A stretch of 26,280 nucleotides of DNA, from assembly GCA_021325255.1 (NCBI GenBank), contig JAJPHP010000003.1, positions 1 to 26,280 of the forward strand. Direction: 5' to 3'. The stretch is from Nitrososphaerota archaeon (GTDB lineage Archaea; Thermoproteota; Nitrososphaeria; Nitrososphaerales; CADDZS01). Shown piece by piece: positions 9,401-17,955 of the stretch. The notes below the pieces were generated by a model. The model was not told the DNA's origin, made no database searches, and saw only the letters and a list, made by a program, of their open reading frames with translations. The stretch's first letter is position 1. Each line of letters begins with the position of its first letter. A program made the translations under genes and the position numbers.

Positions 9401-10420
9401 ATGAGAATCGCAATCGTCGGCCTTGGCGTCGCAGGCAGTTATCTTCTAAACAGACTCAGCCGAGAACATGACGTAATGGGATTTGAACTTCAGAAACAGG
9501 GCGAGTTTCAGGCCGTCTGTGCATGGGGCACTTCAAAGAACGAGCTATCAAAGATTCTCGAACCACTTGGAATCAATTTTGAGAAGTATATCCTTTTCAA
9601 TGGAAAAGAGATGGCTGTGGATCTGGGGAACGGGAGCTTTAGAAAGATACGACTCAAGGGCCTAGTCACCTACGACAAGCATCAGCTCGAGGTTGACCTC
9701 ACTCAGGGAAAGAAAGCGAACTATGGAGTGAAAGTAACCCCATCGAGTTTAAGGGAGGAAGATTACGATCTGATAGTAGACTGCACTGGACTACACCGAA
9801 CGTTCCTTCCAGAGCCGAAAGAAGATATGTGGGTACCCTGCGTTGAATACAAGCTGAAGTATGGTTCAGGCGGCGTGCCGTTTAGTGATTTCTACATAAA
9901 ACCGTTCGAAGGACTCGCGGGGTATTTCTGGTATTTCCCGCTCGAGGACGGCGCTGCGTATGTAGGAGCGGGAGATTTTAAGAAAAGGCACAATGAGTTC
10001 CTGGACACTTTTAACAAGAAAAACGGAGGAACAATCATAAAGAAGATAGGTCGGCCGATTCGAATCTCACCTCCAAAGTATTGCGAACCGTTCAGTATCG
10101 GAAAGGTTGTCGGCTGCGGAGAATCGATTGGCACAGTATTCCCGCTTCTTGGCGAAGGTATAATTCCCAGTCTCCAATGTGCGCAGTTGCTCTGCGATAA
10201 CTTGCACGATATGGAAGCTTACAGGAAAGCAGTCTTGAAAAAGTTCGAATACTTCAACTACGTTTATGATCTAATAAAACTGAAGTTCGCAGGCAAGTTC
10301 AACATGGTCAGACACCTTCCCCTAATGTTGAAGACTTATCGTGAAATGAAGAAGATGGAAGACAGGTTCGGCCTCGAAGTCAGGATGAATGATTTCAAAG
10401 AAATTGTCGTGGCATACTAG
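9401..10420 (+). CDS. Geranylgeranyl reductase-family FAD-dependent oxidoreductase
   Basis: The protein opens directly with an FAD-binding Rossmann motif, MRIAIVGLGVAGSYLLNRL (GxGxxG), and has the second flavin signature LIVDCTGLHRTFLP (about residues 122-135). A GYFWYFPLEDGAAYVGAG segment (~173-190) and a late GCGESIGTVFPLLGEGI stretch (~234-250) correspond to the conserved parts of the geranylgeranyl reductase group. Archaeal members saturate the isoprenoid chains of membrane lipids (digeranylgeranylglycerophospholipid reductase); others act on quinones or pigments, so the substrate is not certain. I chose ATG 9401 over the in-frame GTG at 9383 because the flavin motif conventionally lies at the extreme N-terminus. 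Length 339 aa is slightly short for the family (~390-410). Confidence 0.82.
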   Translation: MRIAIVGLGVAGSYLLNRLSREHDVMGFELQKQGEFQAVCAWGTSKNELSKILEPLGINFEKYILFNGKEMAVDLGNGSFRKIRLKGLVTYDKHQLEVDLTQGKKANYGVKVTPSSLREEDYDLIVDCTGLHRTFLPEPKEDMWVPCVEYKLKYGSGGVPFSDFYIKPFEGLAGYFWYFPLEDGAAYVGAGDFKKRHNEFLDTFNKKNGGTIIKKIGRPIRISPPKYCEPFSIGKVVGCGESIGTVFPLLGEGIIPSLQCAQLLCDNLHDMEAYRKAVLKKFEYFNYVYDLIKLKFAGKFNMVRHLPLMLKTYREMKKMEDRFGLEVRMNDFKEIVVAY

Positions 10421-10532
10421 AATGGCTGCTTCCGATGTGTTGTGAAGAATTGGCTGCCTCCTAGCCTAGTTAGACTTTAAGCGTTCGTTTTTCTGCTTTC
10501 AGCAATCGTTTGGAAAAGCAGGTAACTTCACC

Positions 10533-10970
10533 TTGAAAATATCTTACCAGAAGGCAGCTGATGTCGAGCAAATTGCCAAGAAGATAATTACAACTCTGTC
10601 CTTGTCCTACATCGACCAGGATCGGTTGCATTTTTACAGAAGTAATGGAAGCAAGTCAAGAAGGGTGCAGGCGAGGATCCACGGAATGGGGCGAATTTGG
10701 TTCGACGCACTGGGAATGAAGCCACACTACATCATAGAGGTGATTTCGGAAGAGTACGACAGGCTCACGGCCGAGGAACAGGAGAAGGTAATCATCCACG
10801 AACTCATGCACATACCGATCAGATTCAGTGGAGGCTTCGTTCCGCACAGAGGGAAAATAAACAAGCGGACAGTTGACAAGATGCATAGAACGTACACGGA
10901 AGCTCTGGACCTGTCACCGACATTTGCTCATGACGATATTAGAAATTTAATCGCGGAACCAAAGGAATAG
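10533..10970 (+). CDS. Putative zinc metallopeptidase (COG4900-like)
   Basis: The 145-aa protein has a zincin signature HELMH (residues 89-93, HExxH) preceded by a helix (EEQEKVII) and followed by a further His at 105 that could be the third zinc ligand. The N-terminal part (5-65) has alternating strands and helices and an ARIHGMGRIWFDALG stretch (47-61). Size and layout match the small archaeal predicted metallopeptidases (COG4900/phage-metallopeptidase group); the natural substrate is unknown. The start is TTG. No signal peptide, so it is cytosolic. A T-rich run follows the stop. Confidence 0.82.
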   Translation: MKISYQKAADVEQIAKKIITTLSLSYIDQDRLHFYRSNGSKSRRVQARIHGMGRIWFDALGMKPHYIIEVISEEYDRLTAEEQEKVIIHELMHIPIRFSGGFVPHRGKINKRTVDKMHRTYTEALDLSPTFAHDDIRNLIAEPKE

Positions 10971-10976
10971 TTTTTC
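10970..10976 (+). terminator. T-rich run after the metallopeptidase gene
   Basis: A short TTTTT run directly after the stop codon fits an archaeal oligo-T termination signal. It has no supporting hairpin and is weak evidence on its own. Confidence 0.25.
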
Positions 10977-11000
10977 TAGTCCTCCTTCAATCTGCCTGAT

Positions 11001-11612
11001 TTGGCCACAGTTTCAGGATTGCAAAAGCCCATACTTACTTGGTCAAAGAAAGCTTCCGGGGTGCGGAGCGTTGCCTTCCAGACTGCCGTCTACAAGATTA
11101 TCTTCTTGGTCTGCTCCAGCGTGCTTGTCACGCTCTCGACGTATGGAGTAGTTGCGACGATCATGGGACACGTCGATGTTGTCGGGGCTACGCTCGTCGA
11201 CGTAGAAGTTCCCTCTCCCGAGGTCCTTCCTATCTATGCAAAACCGGTTTCGATCCTGATGATTGCCGCGCTGGGCCTCACCTTCTCCGGTTTTGAACTT
11301 GCCAAGCCAAGACTATCTAGAACATCAGGCATGTGGATATCTATCTTCGAGTTCATCGCATTTCTAGGAATAGCCCTTTCAGCATACGAGGTCCTCTACA
11401 ACTTTGCCATATGGACAGCTGATATTGCAAGGGATTCTCTTCTCGGTGTCTTGAATCCAGATGTGATAACCAACCAATATCCAAATCCAAAAACGCCTTG
11501 GAATCTTGTCTTTGCAACGAAACTTACAACAACGGCCCTTGCTATTGCAGTTTATGCATTCTACATCCTGCGACAGGTGGAGAAGCAAAAGCACGAAGAA
11601 ATTGTTCCTTGA
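11001..11612 (+). CDS. Hypothetical membrane protein with four predicted helices
   Basis: Not assigned to a characterised family. The 203-aa protein has hydrophobic helices at about residues 28-52, 80-98, 110-135 and 170-190, a short basic N-terminus, and a basic C-terminal tail (RQVEKQKHEE). A ~35-residue loop between helices 3 and 4 is rich in P, N and T and probably extracytoplasmic. The TTG start is chosen because it begins the only open stretch containing all helices. It lies 30 bp after the metallopeptidase gene, in the same direction, so the two may be co-transcribed. Function unknown. Confidence 0.72.
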   Translation: MATVSGLQKPILTWSKKASGVRSVAFQTAVYKIIFLVCSSVLVTLSTYGVVATIMGHVDVVGATLVDVEVPSPEVLPIYAKPVSILMIAALGLTFSGFELAKPRLSRTSGMWISIFEFIAFLGIALSAYEVLYNFAIWTADIARDSLLGVLNPDVITNQYPNPKTPWNLVFATKLTTTALAIAVYAFYILRQVEKQKHEEIVP

Positions 11613-11701
11613 AAGTGAATGAGAAATCGCTCCAGGCTGTTTCGTAAGAACAGTTTTCAGATAGCTACCTTTCCTTTCTGAAGTCCTTTTTAGAAAGAAA
11701 C

Positions 11702-12406
11702 CTACTGCTTTCCAACCTTTCCCGATTCGAGCGAGGGTGAGGAGACGTTCTTCCTGCCGCGGCTTCGAAACAAAACTAAGAGTGCGATTATCACAATAGC
11801 GGCGATTCCAATTGGTACAAAGTATTTTTGCAGAGTATTGATTATTGAAGTGCTATTTTGCCCTGCAACTTCTCCAATGTAGATTAGGATAGCATCCCAT
11901 GCAAAAATTCCAACAAACGAATATAGTACGAACTTGCCAATGTTCATCTCGGCGATTCCAGCGGGGAAAGCAACCAGTGTGCGTATCAGCGGGACAAACC
12001 TCGCAAGTAAGACTGTAATGTTGCCGTACCGATTGAACCACTTCTCGGTGGTCTTGAGATGCCCCTCGTTGAGGTGGACAATTCTGCCATACCTTAGTAT
12101 GGCGGCCCTTCCTAGGTAGAACCCTATGGCGTAATCGACCAGTGTCCCGGCGAGGCTCCCCACGGATGCCACGACGACTGCTGGCCAGAACTCGATATGG
12201 CCTTGATAGACCAGGTAACCCGCAAAGGGGAGCACGACCTCGCTCGGCACTGGAAGCGTAGCGCTCTCCATCACCATGAGAGTAAAGATTCCTAGATAAC
12301 CCAGGCTGCTAATCAAGTTGAGTACATAATCAAAAATTGAAGTGGAAATTGAAACCAATGAAAGTAAGCTCCTGTTGAATTGCGTTTTGGTGCAACTAAT
12401 CCGCAT
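11702..12406 (-). CDS. DedA-family (VTT/SNARE-associated) membrane protein
   Basis: DedA proteins are integral membrane proteins; several are now linked to phospholipid scrambling or polyprenyl-phosphate recycling. Signatures seen: ESATLPVPSEVVLPFAGYL (residues 47-65, with the conserved acidic Glu and P-x-P-S-E), GTLVDYAIGFYLGR (~86-99), RYG.ITVLLARFVPLIRTLVAFPAG (re-entrant loop with two conserved Arg, ~126-150) and a closing helix (~195-213) followed by a basic tail. The ATG at 12406 gives 234 aa. A TATA-like element lies only ~14 nt upstream (12416-12425), so translation may really start at the in-frame TTG at 12358, which is preceded by AGGAG. Confidence 0.92.
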   Translation of the reverse strand: MRISCTKTQFNRSLLSLVSISTSIFDYVLNLISSLGYLGIFTLMVMESATLPVPSEVVLPFAGYLVYQGHIEFWPAVVVASVGSLAGTLVDYAIGFYLGRAAILRYGRIVHLNEGHLKTTEKWFNRYGNITVLLARFVPLIRTLVAFPAGIAEMNIGKFVLYSFVGIFAWDAILIYIGEVAGQNSTSIINTLQKYFVPIGIAAIVIIALLVLFRSRGRKNVSSPSLESGKVGKQ

Positions 12407-12638
12407 TCGAAGTGGATTAAAATCTATCCTCTATTTTCTCCTCATTTGATAAAAACCAAGCCGTTTGAAACAAGATTAGGGCGAAGGGGAATCTCGATTA
12501 TTCGCGCTTGTTTCTTCTTTGGGATACTTGAAGGCCGGCAAGTTTACGAAGGGGCGACTGGATTCTGGGTCCTTTTGGCTGGAAACCAAAGCCCATAAAT
12601 CCAAACAGTTCCTCCTTGGTATTTCAAGGAAATACCGT

Positions 12639-12787
12639 GGGCTCGTGGCGCAGACCTGCCATGAGTGCAGGGCGAAACATGGACAGCGCGGCAGTGCAAG
12701 ATTCCGACGCCGACCCTCCTATGTGCATGCGCTCGCTATGTATCGCGAGAGAGCTGTAGGTCGTGGGTTCAAATCCCACCGGGCCCG
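12639..12787 (+). tRNA. tRNA-Arg(CCT), best read with three introns
   Basis: The acceptor stem GGGCTCG (12639-12645) pairs with CGGGCCC (12780-12786), discriminator G at 12787, no CCA. T arm is GTGGG-TTCAAAT-CCCAC. A 76-nt cloverleaf forms if three segments are removed: about 12657-12679 (D loop, 23 nt, containing a CCTGC/GCAGG hairpin), 12696-12715 (position 31/32, 20 nt) and 12722-12751 (canonical 37/38, 30 nt). The spliced anticodon arm is GCAGT-CTCCTAA-GCTGT with anticodon CCT at 12718-12720. D arm GCGC-AGACCTGGACA-GCGC contains the G18G19 pair. Isotype also fits discriminator G. The stem contains G-U pairs, and the exact splice points were placed by cloverleaf fit, not by mapped bulge-helix-bulge motifs. 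The 3' end is the integration site of the adjacent element. Confidence 0.72.
12772..12787 (+). repeat. attL: 3' end of tRNA-Arg
   Basis: The 16 bases AATCCCACCGGGCCCG cover the 3' half of the T arm, the acceptor strand and the discriminator base. They are repeated exactly at 20312-20327; the match ends on both sides after these 16 bases. Confidence 0.88.
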
Positions 12788-12809
12788 CTTAAGATTATAA
12801 GCGAATCCC

Positions 12810-12817
12810 TTTATAGA
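12810..12817 (+). promoter_or_regulatory. TATA-type promoter of the integrase gene
   Basis: TTTATAGA lies about 30 nt before the integrase ATG at 12846. Just upstream, CGCTTA-AGATTA-TAAGCG (12786-12803) is a perfect 6-bp inverted repeat that overlaps the tRNA end by two bases and could serve as tRNA terminator or regulatory site. Confidence 0.45.
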
Positions 12818-12845
12818 ATGCGATTGTACTGATGCCTTTGGGACT

Positions 12846-14141
12846 ATGAGCAGCAAGTACAGCGGTCTTTTGGAAGATCAAGACGTTAAGAGATGGATTG
12901 ACAACCTATCGGCTAACTCTCTGATCACGGCAGAGGTTTACTTGAGGACTATGGGATTGTACTGTGATCTCCTAGGTACGACGCCCAAAAAGATACTCAA
13001 GGACGCTCCTTCAAAGAGGTTTCGAGACCAATTTACCGACTTTGTTAGGAAGATGGAAAAGGAAGGCAAGGCAGGCTCCTACATCGAGCGATTCAAGAAG
13101 GTAATCCTATCTTGGCTTTCGTACAACAATATGGACGTTAAGCTAAAGGTCAACATCAAAGGAAAGTCCGAAACTCCAACAATTGCAAACGAAAGGGTAC
13201 CGAGTAAAGAGGAACTAGCCAGAATTTTGAGGATGGGTTCACCGAGAGCAAGAGTATCAATTGCATTGATGGCGTTCAGCGGTCTGAGGCCCGAAAGTCT
13301 AGGAAGTTTCACGGGAACAGACGGAATAAGATTACAGGATTTCATTGAAGCAAAGATAACTAGCGATGGCCTCTCGTTTGATAAGAAAAATATCCCTTCA
13401 ATCCTGCGAGTGAGGAGTCCATTGAGCAAGGCAAGACACCAGTACTTCACTTTTGTCGGAGAGGAAGCAATCACCTACATCAACGAGTATTTGCAGGAGA
13501 GATCTAAAAAGCACAAGGAGAAACTAGCACCTAACACCCCTTTACTCGGTTTCGACCCAAGAGGAGTCAGGAGGAACAACCCTCTTTTACGAACGTCTTT
13601 AGTTACGAGGGACGTCAAGGAAGCGATAATCAAGGCAGGCTATTTGTGGCGGCCGTTCGTCTTGAGGTCATATGCAGACACGAACATGATCGTGGCAGAG
13701 TCCAAGGGCTTGATCTCGCATCCTTTTCTCCAATTTGTGATGGGACACAAGGGAGATATCGAGGCGAGATATTCAACGGACAAGGGCAGACTACCGCCTA
13801 CCATGATAGAAGAGATGAGGAAATCCTACAAGAAATGCGAGCCCATCTTATCAACGCAGAGTAATGAGCTAAGCAAGCAGGAAATCAAGCAAACCGTCAA
13901 AGAGGAATTTCTTTCACTCGCAGGAATCCCAGAGGAAGAGATTCAAGACATGGACGTTGCATCGATGTCCAAGGAAGACGTTTTGAAGACAGTCAGGGAT
14001 AAGTTGCTTGGCTCTATGGTGAATAACGGAAACAGGCAGAGAGTAGTACCCATCAGTGAAGTAAAGTCATTCATCCGTCAGGGATTCGAGTACGTCGCAG
14101 CTCTGACGGACGGAGACGCTGTAATCAAGATACCATTCTAG
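12846..14141 (+). CDS. Tyrosine recombinase (element integrase)
   Basis: The 431-aa protein has an N-terminal SAM-like DNA-binding part (~1-115) and a C-terminal catalytic domain with the expected residues: Arg148 in AFSGLRPES, a basic SKAR segment (194-197) before the beta-hairpin, Arg274 in FVLRSYADT, His301 in FVMGHKGDIEARYS and nucleophile Tyr309. The second-box His of the usual HxLR is not obvious (here VLR). A ~110-residue charged C-terminal extension (about 320-431) follows. It catalyses site-specific integration and excision at the adjacent tRNA. The gene is intact and does not span the att site, so it is not the split SSV type. Its stop overlaps the next gene start by one base. Confidence 0.92.
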   Translation: MSSKYSGLLEDQDVKRWIDNLSANSLITAEVYLRTMGLYCDLLGTTPKKILKDAPSKRFRDQFTDFVRKMEKEGKAGSYIERFKKVILSWLSYNNMDVKLKVNIKGKSETPTIANERVPSKEELARILRMGSPRARVSIALMAFSGLRPESLGSFTGTDGIRLQDFIEAKITSDGLSFDKKNIPSILRVRSPLSKARHQYFTFVGEEAITYINEYLQERSKKHKEKLAPNTPLLGFDPRGVRRNNPLLRTSLVTRDVKEAIIKAGYLWRPFVLRSYADTNMIVAESKGLISHPFLQFVMGHKGDIEARYSTDKGRLPPTMIEEMRKSYKKCEPILSTQSNELSKQEIKQTVKEEFLSLAGIPEEEIQDMDVASMSKEDVLKTVRDKLLGSMVNNGNRQRVVPISEVKSFIRQGFEYVAALTDGDAVIKIPF

Positions 14142-14707
14142 TGGAAGAAACAGGAATGTCAACAATAGGAGGGCTATTCAGGCGTCTTTTCGGCGTGGAG
14201 AGAATAGGGAATATCACGCTCAAACATCTGAGTGTCTTGGTGTACCTTGCGAAAACGCCAAAGGATAGTAGAGCGTCATCAGCGGAAAAGCTCGAAGAAG
14301 AACTCGACCTAGCCGAAGGAACTATAACGAGGGCTTTCGGGAGCTTGTACGATTCAAAATTCATAGATCTCCTGCCAGAACAGAAAGATTCCAATCCTCA
14401 CGACGTACGAGACCCCAAAGCGTTCTTTGTGACACCTCTAGGAAGAAGGGCGCTTAGACCGTTCCTAGGAACTTTCGACTTCATTACCGTCGCCACTTTG
14501 ACAGGCTTCACATTCATATTCGGCGTCATCTTCGGGACTCTCTATACGTCAGGTCAGTATCCGAACTATTCGCTTCCGCTTGAGATAGTCGGGGTTTTTC
14601 TCATCGCTGTAATGGCTGCATCATTCTATGGCGTACTATCTATTGGAAGCAGATGGCAGAAGATAGTCGTGCCAGTAGCTCTCAGGAAGAAAAGAAAGGA
14701 AACCTGA
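14141..14707 (+). CDS. Membrane-anchored winged-helix protein (element, left)
   Basis: The protein has an N-terminal winged helix (about residues 25-105: helical segments with ITLKHLSVLVYLA, then EGTITRAFGSLYDSKFIDLL as recognition helix, then a wing with DPKAFFVTPLGRRAL), followed by two membrane helices (about 112-134 and 146-168) and a basic tail ending in RKKRKE. The GTG start overlaps the integrase stop by one base, suggesting translational coupling; ATG at 14156 is an alternative. Such proteins are thought to sense envelope signals and regulate transcription from the membrane. Being coupled to the integrase, it may control the element's own integration or excision; that is inference. 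The second element regulator at 19440 has the same architecture but little visible sequence similarity. Confidence 0.78.
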   Translation: MEETGMSTIGGLFRRLFGVERIGNITLKHLSVLVYLAKTPKDSRASSAEKLEEELDLAEGTITRAFGSLYDSKFIDLLPEQKDSNPHDVRDPKAFFVTPLGRRALRPFLGTFDFITVATLTGFTFIFGVIFGTLYTSGQYPNYSLPLEIVGVFLIAVMAASFYGVLSIGSRWQKIVVPVALRKKRKET

Positions 14708-14801
14708 GCCTAGCGTACAACATTCAGAACAGCTTAACTCAACTTCTGAGTGACAGAACTCAAAGACCACGGGCAAGAAAGGCTAATCCCTCTTCTACTC
14801 C

Positions 14802-14999
14802 ATGGTAAGGGAAAAGACAGTAACAACACAGCGAGAGTATATCGACATTCGCTCGCTCAAGGCGCGCATTTCGGAGATTTTACCTAGCGCCTCAATTCTG
14901 CGAGCCGTTCTGATTGGAGAACCCGATGTTCTATCGCCAAGGGATTTCATTGCGAAGCTCGGAACTTGGCTAGACATTCTTGAAGAAGAGGAGTATTAA
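14802..14999 (+). CDS. Small acidic orphan protein, 65 aa
   Basis: Unrecognised. The sequence has a basic N-terminus, a central amphipathic region and an acidic C-terminus (LDILEEEEY). Its stop is two bases before the next ATG (15002), so the pair reads as a translation-coupled operon. Such compact small genes are usual in archaeal viruses and plasmids. It may be a small accessory or DNA-binding protein, but nothing in the sequence settles that. Confidence 0.6.
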   Translation: MVREKTVTTQREYIDIRSLKARISEILPSASILRAVLIGEPDVLSPRDFIAKLGTWLDILEEEEY

Positions 15000-15001
15000 A
15001 C

Positions 15002-15337
15002 ATGGCTACCACCACACCAAGCGAGAAGTACGAAAGAAGCGTTCTCCTTGACTCAATTGCAAGAGCTCTCAGGTCTCCAGCTGGAACGTACTACGTCATG
15101 CTTAACCTTTTGTATGAAATTGAACCAAAAGCGGAATTGTTACTTGCAAGAACAAAGCCTTCTTTCATCGACGAAATAATCGGACGCGAGAAATTCAGTA
15201 TTAGCAGGGGAGCAATTGAATACCTTTCATCGAAATATGTTCCGATAGGTAGTTTCGAGCAATTCATAGATCTTGAAACCGCGAAGTTTCGATTTGAAAA
15301 CCTTCTGCGTGAAGTCTCGAAGTACAGGATTGAGTAG
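15002..15337 (+). CDS. Orphan element protein, 111 aa
   Basis: Unrecognised. Predominantly helical, soluble, with no cysteines, no membrane helix and no obvious nucleic-acid-binding motif. It starts two bases after the 65-aa gene and ends about 20 bp before the open frame that leads into the ATPase, so all three are likely in one transcript. Position next to a HerA/VirB4-like ATPase hints at a structural or DNA-transfer role, which is inference. Confidence 0.65.
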   Translation: MATTTPSEKYERSVLLDSIARALRSPAGTYYVMLNLLYEIEPKAELLLARTKPSFIDEIIGREKFSISRGAIEYLSSKYVPIGSFEQFIDLETAKFRFENLLREVSKYRIE

Positions 15338-15359
15338 AATAGTGTAGGAAAAATTTGAC

Positions 15360-17263
15360 ATGGGCTTGTTTGGGCACAAGAAAAAGCGCGAAGAAGAGGA
15401 AAGGCTTGAACGGATTAGAGAGGAACAAATCGAGCAAGCCAGAATCCACAAGGAAGAGGAAGAAAAAGATGGAAGAAGCTTGAGCTCGAATATGATGTAT
15501 CGAGAGAAGAGTTACGCTACCAACTATTTGACCATACGTATACTTACTCGCGGCCATCGGATGGAAAACAGAAACTAACCGCCGGCCATATTGGAGTAAT
15601 CGGATGGGTCAAAAGGAACACTCACCACCCAGAAAAAAGCGAGTACGTCGAGGAAGAGTTTCAATTCAAGTGGATAGACCTGAACATGCTGCTAGACTCC
15701 AAGCCAAACAAAAACATACTGACGTGTGGAGAGTCGGGAGCAGGAAAGAGTACGCTAAATCGATTCTTGCTTCAGCACGTAAACGATGATGGAAGCAGCA
15801 AGATTATCTTCATGTTTAAGCCCGCCGATCACTATCTAAAGGCAGGTTATCCAGTTGCAGACTTGAGTACACTTACTCCAAATCCTTTCCTTGATCCAGA
15901 TTCATTCGTGAGCGCCTTCGCTATCGCATTTCCGATTAGCATGATAGGGATAACAGCAAGCCAGATTCCCTCACTCGTGAGAGACCTAGTTTTTGGCTGT
16001 GCTTCTTGGAACGATTTCAACAGCAAGCTCTCAGCAAAGATAAAGGAAACAACAGATAGAGTCCAGCTCACAGCACTCTATTTCATCCAGCAGCAGATCA
16101 AATCTCTTCAACTGGGAAGGCAAGAAAAAGCTCATTCAATTGGCGAAACGGAAGAAAACCCGATCAATCTCTTAATCCAGAACGGTACAAGTTTAGTAGT
16201 AGATTTCTCAAAGTTATCAGCAGACTCGGCCAAAGTATTCCATGCCGAGCTTTTGCTCCGTCAAATATGGGCGAATATGCCCAATCAAGAGAAGCTCGTT
16301 GTCTGCGTCGATGAGGCTCACCGCTTAACCAGAGGAACATTCGAGAAGTACCACTCAATTCTTTACGAGATAGGAAGGGAGATCAGGGCGAGAGGCGCAC
16401 TCTGGGCATCAACTCAGAACTACAGCGACATAGACGACGGCATCCGTAACCAATTCGCAACCCAGTTTGTCCTTCACACTTCGTCGAAGGCAGACCTTGA
16501 AGCACTGAGGGCTATTGATCCTATGCTATCCTGGGCAGCGGCAGGACTAAGACCGCACCGTTTCGTAGATGCCAAGTCGGCACAACAGTTACACTATGAG
16601 ATACATATTCTGACGTTCAGCTCAGAAGGACTGATCGACAAAGAACCAATGTCCATAGAGGAATATTTGTCAACAACGACCCTCACCCTACAACCCAAGA
16701 AAGTCATTAACTACGAAGCAATTATCGAGGAAAAGATCAAAGAAGCACCGATCTGGATTTCTGGTATGGCTAGCTTTTTTGCAGATAACTTCGGCGTGGA
16801 CAAGGATACAGCCAAGCTCAAGGTCAAGGACATCCTTCAGAAGTTCATCAACGCGGACGAATTACAACGCATGAAATTTGATATGTTATCGGGCGAGACT
16901 GTCGTCATGTACTTCAAAAAGTCAGACAGCGACCAAAACGAGAGTCCTCTTCACAAGTGGATGGTCAGGCAGGCAGTAGAGAACTCCGAAGCGGATTCAG
17001 AAATAATCCATGTTGCCACTTCTGGCGAATCTACGCCAGACATTGAACTAGCTTCTTTTTTTATCGAATGCGAGACTTCACTCAAGAAAAGAACGGACGA
17101 CCTTGAGGAAAGAAGTAGAAAGTTTAGCCCTGTCAAACCTATGATTATCCTTGTTCCAAACAGCGACTCGATACAGACCTATCAAAGACTAGCTTCCGAG
17201 AGAGTAACTGTAACGACCTTCAAGAACTATAAACAATCGATACGAAGCAAGGCTCACGCATAG
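15360..17263 (+). CDS. HerA/VirB4-like ATPase with C-terminal nuclease-like domain; N-terminus frame-disrupted
   Basis: The intact main frame runs from ATG 15686 (525 aa): Walker A GESGAGKS (residues 15-22), Walker B KLVVCVDEAH (203-212), then ALWASTQNYSDIDDGIRNQF (238-257), the sensor and arginine region typical of the FtsK/HerA/VirB4 group. The C-terminal part (about 420-520) contains PDIELASFFIECET (451-464) and PMIILVPN (485-492), like PD-(D/E)XK nuclease-type domains seen in archaeal elements. Upstream, this same frame stays open and protein-like back to ~15475 (KLELEYDVSREEL, GHIGVIGWVKRN) but has no usable start. The preceding ATG at 15360 is in another frame and gives an MGLFGHKKKREEEERLERI start, so one frame change near 15455-15475 would join them into ~630 aa. 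Whether this is an error, a mutation or programmed shifting is open. Role: DNA translocation, packaging or conjugation motor. Confidence 0.8.
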
Positions 17264-17955
17264 CAGCCGATACCCTTCAGGCTCATTACTCGCTACGGGA
17301 CAAATTCACCCCGTCGCTATCGCTCGCCGTGTCCGTCGCTATCGCCCCTCACGGCCTTCCGCTCACGTACGTTCGCTCCCTCCCCCCTCTTTGGTCCCTG
17401 CGCTCGTCCTTTCGCCTTCACCCTAACGGGCTCTCGCTCGCTTCGCTCTCGGGGGTGTCGGCTGCTATGGTCTCGCCAAGAGGGGGGATTAAGGGGGGAG
17501 AATTTCAGCCAATTCTAAGAAAATAAGGCAATTTGCAGTTACACTAGTTCGAAATGGTGTGTAAGGGGTGTATCAAGGAACGGTGAACTAAACCCTCCGC
17601 ACGAATTGTGCACCTACGCCTTATTTGGCACGTTTCGACACCAAACGTTTCTAGACCCGTGTCCCGCAATATTTGCACTTTGATCTTCACTTTATTCATG
17701 TCATCTAATAGTCGATTGCTTTTCAAGACAAATACTCTGAACTGAATTCTTATTTTCCAACCTTTCTTAGAAAAGGCACAGATACTTTCGAAGTTATGTT
17801 TTCGATGCCTTCGACAGTCAAATGATCAGAGAGGGAACAGGATATCCTCTACGTTGACGCTTGTTGCAGGTTGTTTTCCTCTAAGATAAATTCTCCAAAT
17901 CTTTGTTACCGCTGAAATGAGCCGGTGCAACCCTCATTGCCCGCAGATGGTTAGG
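17264..17955. other. Gene-free, repeat-containing region of the element, possibly an origin
   Basis: About 690 bases with no convincing gene. 17283-17505 is unusually G/C-rich and strand-biased (C/T on the plus strand), with a 13-bp direct repeat CCGTCGCTATCGC at 17311-17323 and 17333-17345 and many CGCTCGC-like units around 17388-17450. Two G6 runs (17482-17487 and 17493-17498) flank ATTAA. The remainder (17510-17955) is A/T-rich and holds no feature I can name. The contrast with the surrounding element suggests a functional noncoding segment such as a replication origin, a recombination site or a structured RNA. Confidence 0.45.
17311..17345. repeat. 13-bp direct repeat in the G/C-rich block
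   Basis: CCGTCGCTATCGC occurs at 17311-17323 and again at 17333-17345, a period of 22 bp. Two copies only, so not a CRISPR. They resemble iterons but are too few to claim that. Confidence 0.6.

Noticed and set aside
12380..12800. Plus-strand frames across the tRNA-Arg gene
   Set aside because: They overlap the structured tRNA and its promoter and have no protein-like composition.
15476..15578. Second half of the 72-codon frame from ATG 15360
   Set aside because: After about 15475 the ATPase frame is coding and this continuation has random-like composition.
15604..15789. Plus-strand frame of 61 codons (GQKEHSPPRKKRVRRG...)
   Set aside because: It lies within the disrupted ATPase start; the ATPase frame there reads GHIGVIGWVKRN and is the better coding candidate.
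17311..17345. Possible CRISPR array
   Set aside because: Only two copies of a 13-bp repeat with 9 bp between them, and no cas genes in the window.
17329..17526. 65-codon frame in the G/C-rich block
   Set aside because: It is an artefact of low-complexity strand-biased sequence (R, S, P, L repeats).
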